A DNA stretch of 12,433 bases. Source: JBJHBY01 sp050485745 (GTDB taxonomy: Bacteria > Pseudomonadota > Gammaproteobacteria > Pseudomonadales > CAMLJR01). This document shows, piece after piece, positions 1-6,690 of this stretch. The position numbers and the translations under genes are program-made. Position 1 is the stretch's first letter; the number at the start of each line of letters is the position of its first letter. The stretch covers positions 1-12,433 of the forward strand of contig JBJHBY010000093.1 of NCBI GenBank assembly GCA_050485745.1, in the 5' to 3' direction. The notes under the pieces are model-generated. The model saw only the letters and a list, made by a program, of their open reading frames with translations, searched no databases and was not told where the DNA came from.

Positions 1-62
1 CACATGAGCAGACCATTGATCCGGCACTGGCACTTGCTGCAAGGGAGCAACGCCAGCGCTGA
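1..62 (+). CDS. 3' end of an unidentified upstream gene (partial)
   Basis: Frame 3 is open from the window edge to a TGA at 60-62 and would encode a C-terminal tail reading HEQTIDPALALAAREQRQR. The Ala/Leu/Arg/Gln-rich, probably helical ending is a plausible protein C-terminus, and its stop lies only 18 bases before the next start, as expected for an operon neighbour. Nineteen residues are too few to name a family. A competing open frame starting at base 4 runs on inside the EAL gene in another frame and looks like a shadow. This is inference from frame and spacing only. Confidence 0.4.
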   Translation, partial: HEQTIDPALALAAREQRQR

Positions 63-80
63 TCCGGCAAGGAAAACCGG

Positions 81-1310
81 ATGCACGATAATAACGCCAA
101 GGTCCTCCTGGCGCGGCAGGCCATCTATGACCGCAAGCTGCGGGTGTTCGGCTATGAGCTTTTGTTCCGAACCGGTGACGCTCTGGTGGATCCGGCCCTG
201 GAGGGAGACAAGGCCAGCTCTGACGTTATGCTCAACGCCTTTGGCGCATTGCCGGTGGCCGATATCCTCGACGGCAAGCCCGCCTTCATCAATTTCACCC
301 GGCACCTGCTCGACCAGCCCCCTCCGGTGGACCGCCGCCAACTGGTGGTCGAAGTTCTGGAAAGCGTCCTGATCGATGACTCCACTATCGATGCCATTCG
401 CAAACTCAAACAGCGGGGATACGTGATCGCACTGGACGACTATCGCTACGATCCCGACCATCACGCCCTGCTGGAGCTCGCGGATATCGTAAAGATCGAC
501 GTTCTGGATACCTCTCCTGGAGAGCTACCCGAACTGATCCGGCAACTGCGCGGCTTCGGTGTGCGTCTGCTGGCGGAGAAGGTCGAGACCCACGCCATGT
601 TCAACCATTGTCAGACATTGGGCTTCGACCTGTTCCAGGGTTACTTCCTGGCACGCCCTCAGCCCATGCAAGGCCGGCAGGTCAATGCCGGGCAACAGAG
701 CGTGCTTCGCCTGATGAGCGTCATGCGGGCGCCGCAGGTCTCGTTTCAGGAGATCGAAAAAGTCATCCTGACCGACTCAGTGCTGAGTTTCAAACTGCTG
801 CGCCTGGTGAACTCGGCCCTGTTCAACCTGCCGCGCAAGATCGAATCCATCCAGCAGGCACTGGCATTGCTGGGCCTGGATCGCATTCGCAGCTGGTCAA
901 CCCTGCTGGCCCTGGGCAGCCTGACCGACAAGCCGGCAGCGTTATACATGAATGCGATGCTGCGTGCCCGAATGTGTCAGGCGCTGGGCGAGCAGATGCA
1001 GCGCAGCCGCGACGCCTGCGAGCGGCTGTTCACCATTGGCCTGCTGTCCACCCTCGACCTGTTCCTGGACATGCCGATGACAGCGGTGCTGGAGGCTGTC
1101 GACCTGGATGACGAATTACACCAGGCCATACTTGAGCGAGGCGGCAGTGACGGCCTGCTGCTGGCCACCGCCACCAGCTTTGAGCAGGGCCTGCCCGACA
1201 GTGTCGACTGGCCCGCCCTCGCAGAACTCGGGCTGGATGACAGCCAGGTCGGCGAGGCCTATATCCACAGTCTGGTCTGGGCACGTGACAACATCGCTCA
1301 GCTGTTCTGA
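81..1310 (+). CDS. EAL-HDOD domain signalling protein (YuxH/CdgJ type)
   Basis: Cytoplasmic two-domain signalling protein of 409 residues with no signal peptide or membrane segment. Residues 8-195 form an EAL domain and 200-390 an HDOD domain. The EAL signature is YELLFR (E26-L-L). Other expected catalytic positions appear present: N71, E91, D119-D120, K138 (VKID), E166 (AEKVE) and Q186 (QGY). The loop after the Asp pair reads DDYRYDP instead of DDFGTG, and AEGVE has Gly changed to Lys. Degenerate EAL domains fused to HDOD are typical of this family; some members act as c-di-GMP effectors rather than phosphodiesterases. HDOD is an HD-like domain lacking the metal-binding residues. The ATG is preceded by a purine-rich AAGGAAAA. 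The 3' end overlaps the convergent glutaredoxin-like gene by 13 bp. Family assignment is firm; catalytic activity is uncertain and probably weak or absent. Confidence 0.9.
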   Translation: MHDNNAKVLLARQAIYDRKLRVFGYELLFRTGDALVDPALEGDKASSDVMLNAFGALPVADILDGKPAFINFTRHLLDQPPPVDRRQLVVEVLESVLIDDSTIDAIRKLKQRGYVIALDDYRYDPDHHALLELADIVKIDVLDTSPGELPELIRQLRGFGVRLLAEKVETHAMFNHCQTLGFDLFQGYFLARPQPMQGRQVNAGQQSVLRLMSVMRAPQVSFQEIEKVILTDSVLSFKLLRLVNSALFNLPRKIESIQQALALLGLDRIRSWSTLLALGSLTDKPAALYMNAMLRARMCQALGEQMQRSRDACERLFTIGLLSTLDLFLDMPMTAVLEAVDLDDELHQAILERGGSDGLLLATATSFEQGLPDSVDWPALAELGLDDSQVGEAYIHSLVWARDNIAQLF

Positions 1311-1534
1311 GCGGCGTCCAGCCAGATCGACAATTGCCTGCGATCAAAGGGCCAGCCCAGCTCCAGGTCCTTTCCTGGCACGTGCAGAACGGGAATCCGC
1401 ACTCCGTAGCGTTCGACCAGGGCTTCGCTGTCTGCAATCTCCACCGCATCGTAGACGACACCCAGGTCCTGCAGCATGGCCTCCGCCTGCTCGCAGAGAT
1501 GGCAGCCCAGGGTGGTGTAGAGGGTCAATGGCAT
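1298..1534 (-). CDS. Glutaredoxin-like thiol-disulfide protein (DUF836 type)
   Basis: Small thioredoxin-fold protein of 78 residues. It opens with the beta strand PLTLYTT, then the redox motif C11-H-L-C14 at the start of helix 1. IPV at 47-49 carries the expected cis-proline, and the C-terminus (LGWPFDRRQLSIWLD) resembles the short glutaredoxin-like DUF836 family. It probably reduces or carries disulfides in the cytoplasm; the partner is unknown. I chose the ATG at 1532-1534 because GCGAGG lies five bases upstream and the protein begins right at the first strand. An ATG 20 codons further upstream (1594) has no Shine-Dalgarno and would add a non-conserved tail. The gene is convergent with the EAL-HDOD gene and their 3' ends overlap by 13 bp. 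Confidence 0.82.
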   Translation of the reverse strand: MPLTLYTTLGCHLCEQAEAMLQDLGVVYDAVEIADSEALVERYGVRIPVLHVPGKDLELGWPFDRRQLSIWLDAAQNS

Positions 1535-1599
1535 ACTGCCTCGCAAACAGTGTTCAAAGGTGGGAAAAGAGCGCGGCAAGCACTCCCCTGACATTCATC

Positions 1600-1605
1600 T
1601 ATAAT
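1600..1605 (+). promoter_or_regulatory. Candidate -10 element of the response-regulator operon
   Basis: A perfect TATAAT lies 90 bases upstream of the response-regulator ATG, inside the 160-bp divergent gap to the glutaredoxin-like gene. No convincing -35 hexamer sits 16-18 bases upstream and no TG extension precedes it, so it may be activator-dependent or fortuitous. The implied leader is about 80 nt. Confidence 0.4.
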
Positions 1606-1631
1606 ACCTGCAGGCAAGCAGGGGATGCATA

Positions 1632-1649
1632 TCCGCGGGGTATCGCGGA
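1632..1649 (+). other. Inverted repeat in the response-regulator leader
   Basis: TCCGCG (1632-1637) and CGCGGA (1644-1649) form a perfect 6-bp GC-rich inverted repeat around a 6-base loop. It lies downstream of the candidate -10 and about 45 bases before the start codon. It could be an mRNA hairpin or an operator half-site pair; there is no T run, so it is not an intrinsic terminator. Confidence 0.3.
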
Positions 1650-1694
1650 AGGCAAGACGGGACAGCCGGCAGCGCCACTGAACCAAGGGCAATA

Positions 1695-3351
1695 ATGCAG
1701 CAGATCGACCTGATCAAACTCTACCGGCGCAAGAACGCGCTGGTGATCGATGATTTTCCGGACATGCGCGGTTCGATTCGGCGCATGCTTGGTAATTTTG
1801 GCCTCGACAATATCGATACCGCCTCCAATGGCGAGGAGGCCATCCGCAAATGCGAGCAGCGCGCCTACGATATTATCCTGGCGGATTACAATCTCGGCGA
1901 TGCGAAGAACGGACAGCAGATTCTGGAGGAGCTGCGCTATCGGGGTCTGCTGCGGCATACCAGTCTGTACGTGATGATTACTGCGGAAACCACCAAGGCA
2001 ATGGTCTTCGGCGCGCTGGAATACCAGCCCGATGACTATCTCACCAAACCCATCACCCAGAATGTACTGCAGACACGGCTCGACCGCCTGATGCGTGAGC
2101 GCGAGGCTCTGCATCCAGTCAACGATGCCCGCGATCGCGGTGACCTCGAGGGCGCCATCACCCATTGCGACACTCATATCGAGGCACGCGACCGCTTCCG
2201 CCTCAAGTCCCTGCAGATCAAGGGTCATTGCCTGCTCGCCCTGCAGCGCTATACCCAGGCCCGAGCCCTTTATGAGGAGGTTCTGGCTGAACGCCCACTC
2301 GATTGGGCCTGTATTGGTCTCGGCAAGAGCCTGATCGCTCTCAACAACCTTGATGCCGCAGAGCAGCTGTTCCAGTCACTGATCGACAATGGTTGCCTGT
2401 GCCTGGAGATCTACGACTGCCTCGCCGATATCCGCAACCGCAAGGGCGATTTCAGCTCCGCCCGGGACCTGCTCCTCGCCGCGATCGAAATCTCCCCGAA
2501 TGCTATCCTGCGCCAGCAGCGTCTGGCGCATATCTGCGAGGAGCATGGTGAGAGCGAACTGGCCGAACAGGCCTACCGCAAGGTGATCAAACTTGGCGCA
2601 CACTCGTGCTATGAGTCCCCGGACAGCCATTTCAGCCTTGCACGCTGCATAGGTAGCCGCCTGCAGTCGGGCGTCAATACCGGCAAGCACCTCAAGGAGC
2701 TCAGCCAGGTGCTGGAACGGGCGCGCCAGCGCTACCGGGATAACCCCCAGGTTCTGGCCCAGGGCGAAGTCCTGGGTGCGCATTATGGCAGTAGCGACGA
2801 TGCTTCACGCCAGCAGCGCCTGCGGGAGCTGGAAACAACCCTGATGGCCCAGCAGCCTTTGCCGGCGGCAGCCTTGATCGAACTGGCGCGTATCCTGCGC
2901 GAACAGGGCGAGAAGCCCCGGGCCATGAATATTCTGCGAGCGCTGGCCGAAGCCTTTCCCGATGACGCGAATATCGGCGCCGCCATCGACCGCCTGGCGG
3001 ATGAACCACTGTCACAGTCCGGCAAGCGTCGTGCGGTGGAGCTGAACAGCCAGGGCAAGGAGCTGTTCGGCAACGAGCAGTATACTCAGGCCATCGGCCT
3101 GTTCAGCGAGGCCCTGCAGCATTACCCCAACAACACGACCCTGAACCTCAACCTGCTGCTGGCGCTGGTCAAGGAAATGATGGCCAACGGAGCCAACGCA
3201 CCCTACCTGCACCGCTGCGCAACGATCCTGGAGACGGTCGCCGATCTCGACCCGCAGCACCCGCTGTTCAGTNNNNNNNNNNCTCGAGGGGCTCAGGGCT
3301 CATGTCGGCCGGTTGCAGGCGATGTCTTCAGCGGAGGCCGGACATGCCTGA
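1695..3351 (+). CDS. Response regulator: CheY-like receiver plus TPR repeats (contains N gap)
   Basis: N-terminal receiver (residues 12-135) with the acidic pair D19-D20, phospho-acceptor D64 (ILADYNLGD), T96 and K118 (LTKP). It is followed by a long helical TPR array (about 150-525). There is no DNA-binding, GGDEF or other enzymatic output domain, so the output is presumably protein-protein binding controlled by phosphorylation. The start has AAGGG five bases upstream. Ten N at 3273-3282 fall exactly on a codon boundary after residue 526. Read straight through, the frame after the N run is wrong. Reading from 3283 in the +1-shifted frame gives 22 TPR-like helical residues (LEGLRAHVGRLQAMSS...) and a TGA at 3349-3351. 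The true gap is therefore very likely a multiple of three bases and the gene intact, about 550 residues. The last bases ATGCCTGA overlap the start of the kinase-like gene, implying translational coupling. The family is known in gammaproteobacteria; the specific role is unknown. Confidence 0.88.
3273..3282. other. Assembly gap (10 N)
   Basis: Ten consecutive N lie within the response-regulator gene. The coding frame on both sides is only consistent if the real missing length is a multiple of three, so the N count is a placeholder. The apparent frameshift is an artefact of the gap, not evidence for a pseudogene. Confidence 0.97.
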
Positions 3352-4036
3352 AAACCCGACCGGTATTGATCCCGCCCTGCTGCTTGCATCCAGTGTGCAC
3401 GACATCAAGAACTCCCTGGGCATGATCCTCAGCACCCTCGACGAGATGATTGCCGAACGCCCCCCCTCCAGTGACGACCAGCGCCGCCAGTACGCCGTGT
3501 TGCGTGGCGAATCCGCGCGCATCAACAGCGACCTGATCGCCCTGCTCGGCCTGTACCAGCTGGACGCGCGCAGCATGCCGCTGCAAATGGGAGAGCACTA
3601 TGTGCAGGACCTGTTCGACGACGCCATCGCGGTAATCGCCCCATTACTGGGGCTGCGCGGCATCGAAGTGAGCTGTATCTGTGACGCGGAGGTCCACGCC
3701 TTCTGCGATGCACGTCTGGTGGCCAGCGTGATCAATAACGCCCTGGTCAACGCCCTGCGCTATGCTGATGGCCGCATTTCGCTTGAGGCACGGCAGGTCG
3801 GCGGAGGTTGCGTCATTGACGTCATCGATGACGGACCAGGCTTCCCCCCCGCCATGCTGGCCAGGGACGCGGGATCATCCCCCGTGGACGACAATGGCCA
3901 CGCAGGCAGCACCCGACTGGGCCTGTACTTCGCGGCGGAGATCGCGCGCCTGCACCAAAGCGGCGAAGACTGTGGCCATATCGAACTGACCAACCCTGAG
4001 GGTGGCGGAGGCTGCTTCAGCCTGCATCTCCCATGA
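3344..4036 (+). CDS. Soluble minimal histidine kinase-like ATPase
   Basis: Protein of 230 residues without membrane segments or a recognisable sensor domain. It has an H-box-like segment SSVHDIKNSL with candidate phospho-acceptor H19. An N-box follows (INNALVNALRYA, N131/N132/N136), then G1 DDGPGFP (162-168), and a G2-like GSTRLGLYFA (188-197), completing an HATPase_c fold to the C-terminus. It likely phosphorylates, or exchanges phosphate with, the receiver-TPR protein encoded just upstream. The start chosen is ATG 3344 because GGAGG lies six bases before it and it overlaps the upstream stop by 8 bp. An earlier in-frame ATG (3302) lies inside the response-regulator coding region and would add 14 unrelated residues. 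With no input domain, the signal probably arrives through a partner protein. The stop is 6 bp from the convergent pyruvate kinase stop. Confidence 0.85.
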   Translation: MPENPTGIDPALLLASSVHDIKNSLGMILSTLDEMIAERPPSSDDQRRQYAVLRGESARINSDLIALLGLYQLDARSMPLQMGEHYVQDLFDDAIAVIAPLLGLRGIEVSCICDAEVHAFCDARLVASVINNALVNALRYADGRISLEARQVGGGCVIDVIDDGPGFPPAMLARDAGSSPVDDNGHAGSTRLGLYFAAEIARLHQSGEDCGHIELTNPEGGGGCFSLHLP

Positions 4037-4042
4037 GCGCGG

Positions 4043-5458
4043 CTACAGGTCGGTCACACTGCCGATGCGTCGCACCTGAATGGCATCCACGCCACTGGGG
4101 TTGAGCACGTCCGACAGCACCACCACCGTATCACCCGCCTGAAACCCCTCCTGCTTTCGCAGCAGGGCAAAGGCTGCCCGCAGTGTCGCTTCCGGGTCCG
4201 CCTGGAACTCGATGCGGTGGGCATAGGTGTTGTAGTTCAGCGCGAGGTGGCGGCGGGTATGCGCGTCCTGTGTGAAGGCATAGAGCACGCTGCCACGCAG
4301 GCGGCAATTGGCCACATAGTTGGCCATGACACCACGCCGGGTGATAACCACGACACCCCGGGCCTGAATCGACTGGGCCAGGTTCACCGCGGCACGGGCA
4401 ATATGCTGCTTGTCGTCGCTGACGCGCAGGTCATCGCTGAAACGCAGGCCCGGTGTCAGCTCCGACTCCCGTGCAATGCGGTCAAGGAACTCCACACAAC
4501 GCACCGGGTACTTGCCCACGGTGGTCTCCCCCGACAGCATGATCGCGTCCACCTCCTCGTAGATGGCATTGGCAACATCGGTCACTTCCGCCCGGGTCGG
4601 CATCGGATTGGTGATCATCGACTCCAGCAGGTGGGTAGCAACGATCACCCGCTTGCCCTGACGCGCACAAAGTTGCACGATACGGCGCTGCACGTTGGGT
4701 AACATCTCCACCCGGATTTCCACCCCCAGGTCGCCGCGGGCAACCATCACACCATCGGCAACGTCGACGATGCTCTCCAGGTTGCGCACCCCCTCCTGGT
4801 CCTCGATCTTGGCAATGATCTTGACCTTGTCGGCTCGCTTGCCCAGCAGCTTGCGCAGCTGCAGGATATCTTCGGCGTCACGCACAAAGGAAAGGGCAAT
4901 GAAATCCACCTCCTGTTCGACTCCGAACAGGATGTCGCGCTCGTCCTTTCGGGTGATGGCTGGAAGGTTCACGCGGATACCCGGCAGATTGACATGGCGC
5001 TTGCTCTTCAGCGTGCCACCGTCAACGACCCGGCAACTCAGGGAGCGTTCATACTTTTCCAGCACCTCGAGGTTGATCAGGCCATTGTCGACGGTGATGC
5101 GATCACCACGGCTGACCGCATCGAGCAAGTCCTCGTAGTTGATCTGGAATGAGGTTTCTTCCACGTCGTCACCGCCACGCACGCTGACGGTCACGATCTC
5201 TCCCTCACGCAGATGAAGATCCTCCGCCAGGTTGCCGGTGCGGATCTCCGGCCCCTGAGTATCGAGCAGCAGGGCCACCGGATACTTCACCTTGCGATTG
5301 AGAGCACGCACCGCCTTGATCACACGGGCATGGGAATCATGGTCGCCGTGGGACATGTTCAGACGCACCACATTCATGCCGGCCTGATAGAGCTTCATCA
5401 GCATCTCCGGGGTCTCGGTGGCGGGGCCAATGGTGCAGACGATCTTGGTCTTGCGCAT
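4043..5458 (-). CDS. pyk: Pyruvate kinase
   Basis: Cytoplasmic glycolytic enzyme converting phosphoenolpyruvate and ADP to pyruvate and ATP. It has 471 residues, the normal bacterial length. Key features are KTKIVCTIGPA at the N-terminus, R32/N34/S36 (VVRLNMSHG), D66, catalytic K217 with the metal ligands E219 and D243 (KIED, RGDLG), and the helix ATHLLESMITNPMPTRAEVTDVANA. The Glu in GPEIRTG is the residue linked to K+-dependent enzymes, but the usual DTKGPEIR reads DTQGPEIR. ATHLLESM and EEVDAIMLSGETTVGKYP also deviate from the most common ATQMLESM/SGETA consensus, so it belongs to a divergent PykA-like branch. I chose ATG 5456-5458 because AAGGAG stands five bases upstream and the protein then starts at the conserved strand. 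The frame stays open to 5593, but that 45-residue extension runs through a tandem repeat and is unlikely to be translated. Divergent from the IclR gene. Confidence 0.95.
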   Translation of the reverse strand: MRKTKIVCTIGPATETPEMLMKLYQAGMNVVRLNMSHGDHDSHARVIKAVRALNRKVKYPVALLLDTQGPEIRTGNLAEDLHLREGEIVTVSVRGGDDVEETSFQINYEDLLDAVSRGDRITVDNGLINLEVLEKYERSLSCRVVDGGTLKSKRHVNLPGIRVNLPAITRKDERDILFGVEQEVDFIALSFVRDAEDILQLRKLLGKRADKVKIIAKIEDQEGVRNLESIVDVADGVMVARGDLGVEIRVEMLPNVQRRIVQLCARQGKRVIVATHLLESMITNPMPTRAEVTDVANAIYEEVDAIMLSGETTVGKYPVRCVEFLDRIARESELTPGLRFSDDLRVSDDKQHIARAAVNLAQSIQARGVVVITRRGVMANYVANCRLRGSVLYAFTQDAHTRRHLALNYNTYAHRIEFQADPEATLRAAFALLRKQEGFQAGDTVVVLSDVLNPSGVDAIQVRRIGSVTDL

Positions 5459-5469
5459 GAGTACTCCTT

Positions 5470-5497
5470 GCATCGGGCATCGGGCATCGGGCATCGG
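5470..5497. repeat. Four perfect tandem copies of a 7-bp unit
   Basis: The unit GCATCGG is repeated four times without interruption. The array directly abuts the pyruvate kinase Shine-Dalgarno and sits 11 bases upstream of its start codon, so it lies in the transcribed leader (as CCGATGC in the mRNA sense). Heptamer arrays can change copy number by polymerase slippage. A change here would not shift the pyk frame but could alter leader structure next to the ribosome-binding site. Confidence 0.9.
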
Positions 5498-5633
5498 GGC
5501 CGGGTCGGTGTGAACCCGGGAGGATCCGCTCCGGCGGCGGTGAGGGTAAGCACCCCTGGCATCGCCTGACCACCATCCATGCCCGAATGGCATAAAAAAG
5601 GCGGTTGAAATAACGCGATTAGAGTTTAATCCA

Positions 5634-5643
5634 ATATACTATA
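5634..5643 (-). promoter_or_regulatory. Candidate -10 elements for pyruvate kinase
   Basis: On the minus strand, TATAGT (5638-5643) and the overlapping TATATT (5634-5639) each match five of six positions of the sigma-70 -10 consensus. No good -35 hexamer is visible at 16-18 bp, where the palindrome lies instead. Activator dependence or repression at the palindrome would fit. Assignment is by composition and position only. Confidence 0.3.
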
Positions 5644-5644
5644 C

Positions 5645-5664
5645 CCTTATCCTATGGAATAAGG
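5645..5664. promoter_or_regulatory. 20-bp imperfect palindrome, candidate regulator operator
   Basis: Outer arms CCTTAT (5645-5650) and ATAAGG (5659-5664) pair perfectly, and two of the four inner pairs also match, giving eight of ten symmetric positions. A second, wider inverted repeat encloses it (TACCCT 5642-5647, AGGGTA 5668-5673). IclR-family dimers bind palindromes of about this size, often in their own promoter region, so the adjacent IclR-type regulator is the natural candidate. The site overlaps the upstream part of the candidate pyk promoter. No binding evidence exists here; a chance palindrome in AT-rich DNA is possible. Confidence 0.4.
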
Positions 5665-5772
5665 CGTAGGGTAATTATTAGCCTTGATAACGACAAAATC
5701 GACCGCCGGGTAACAGCTCGTGACTTCGTTTGGGCAACCCCGGCGCCGACAACTATAACGGGAGGTTTCGAG

Positions 5773-6687
5773 ATGGGGCTTTTCTCCAAGCCAACGGCGC
5801 GCGCCCTGGCGATACTGGATCTGCTGATGGCCAATCCACAACAGGCCTTTGGCCTGACCGAGATGACGCGCAAACTGGGCCTGAACAAGGCCACCTGCCA
5901 TGCCATTCTCACTACCATGGCTCACTACGGCTTTCTGGTCCAGGACCCGCAAAGCAAAGCCTACCGTCTGGGTCCGTCCATTGTCGCCGCTGGCCACGCC
6001 GCCTTTGCCCAGTTTCCCGCACTGGAGCACGCACGCCCGGAGCTGGAGCGGCTGACCAATGAGCTGCGCATAGGCTGCGGTGCCATCGGCCGCACATCGC
6101 GGCATATCGTGCTGCTCTCCCACTACGGCACCTCGGATCCGTTCCATTCACCTTATCAGCTTGGGCTGCGCCTGCCCAATGCCGCCCCCCTGGGTGCGGC
6201 CTTCATCGCCTGGTCTCCCGCCAAACAGCTTGAGGCCTGGCTGCAAGCCGGCCACAACTCACAGCCGGAGTTCAGCGACAAGCTGGATCAGAAACTGCGG
6301 CTCTCCGTCGTGGCAATCCGCGCCCGCGGCTTTGATGTCACGCTGATCACCGAGGCGGAAAAGAATCTGGTGAAACGCCTCAAACAGCTGGATGACGCCT
6401 GGAACCTGGAAGCTCTGGAGGACATCACCCGCCATTACCAGGCCGAGCTGTGCCGGGAGAGCTACCACCTCGATCGCATCGACCTGAAGGCACACTACCC
6501 GGTATGCAATATCTCGGTACCCGTGTTCGGCTATGCCCAGACGCCGGACCTCAACTTCTCGGTCGGTAATATCCACCACGAACTGCGTGGCGCGGACATC
6601 GTGGAAATCGCCCAGCGCCTGCAGGAATCAGCCAAGCGGGTCACACTGGCGGCACGCAATTCAGTACCGATGGCCGCCGTCAACTGA
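5773..6687 (+). CDS. IclR-family transcriptional regulator
   Basis: Protein of 304 residues. Residues 9-66 are the winged helix-turn-helix (recognition helix around LNKATCHAILTTM, wing at SKAYRLGP). Residues 85-295 resemble the IclR effector-binding domain, including GRTSRHIVLLSHYG and a C-terminal NISVPVFG...NFSVGNI segment. It is longer than the usual 250-280 residues, the extra length lying in the middle of the effector domain (about 185-240). GGAGG seven bases upstream supports the ATG. It is divergent from pyruvate kinase and converges with the acyl-CoA ligase 3 bp downstream, so the target could be pyk, the ligase, itself or something distant. The effector ligand cannot be predicted; IclR proteins commonly bind small organic acids or aromatics. 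No terminator is visible before the convergent gene. Confidence 0.88.
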   Translation: MGLFSKPTARALAILDLLMANPQQAFGLTEMTRKLGLNKATCHAILTTMAHYGFLVQDPQSKAYRLGPSIVAAGHAAFAQFPALEHARPELERLTNELRIGCGAIGRTSRHIVLLSHYGTSDPFHSPYQLGLRLPNAAPLGAAFIAWSPAKQLEAWLQAGHNSQPEFSDKLDQKLRLSVVAIRARGFDVTLITEAEKNLVKRLKQLDDAWNLEALEDITRHYQAELCRESYHLDRIDLKAHYPVCNISVPVFGYAQTPDLNFSVGNIHHELRGADIVEIAQRLQESAKRVTLAARNSVPMAAVN

Positions 6688-6690
6688 GGG

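Larger units (their letters stand above)
5459..5772. other. Divergent pyk/iclR-type intergenic region
   Basis: This 314-bp stretch has no credible gene. From the pyk side it holds the pyk Shine-Dalgarno (5464-5469), a four-copy heptamer array and a GC-rich leader. A clearly AT-rich core follows (about 5590-5700), containing the candidate promoters and a 20-bp imperfect palindrome. At the right end GGAGG (5761-5765) serves the IclR gene. Confidence 0.8.

Noticed and set aside
1607..1614. CCTGCAGG palindrome near the response-regulator promoter
   Set aside because: An 8-bp palindrome of this kind is expected by chance in GC-rich DNA and has no supporting flanking symmetry.
1599..2228. A 209-codon minus-strand frame opposite the receiver domain
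   Set aside because: It mirrors the strongly conserved receiver coding region, has no family signature and no ribosome-binding site.
5459..5593. A 45-residue N-terminal extension of pyruvate kinase
   Set aside because: No pyruvate kinase of this type has it, it includes residues encoded by the heptamer array, and the ATG at 5458 has a perfect Shine-Dalgarno.
5580..5600. ATGCC/GGCAT hairpin beside an A-run, considered as a terminator
   Set aside because: The short 5-bp stem is followed by A, not T, on the plus strand, and on the minus strand the T-run precedes the stem, so neither direction fits an intrinsic terminator.
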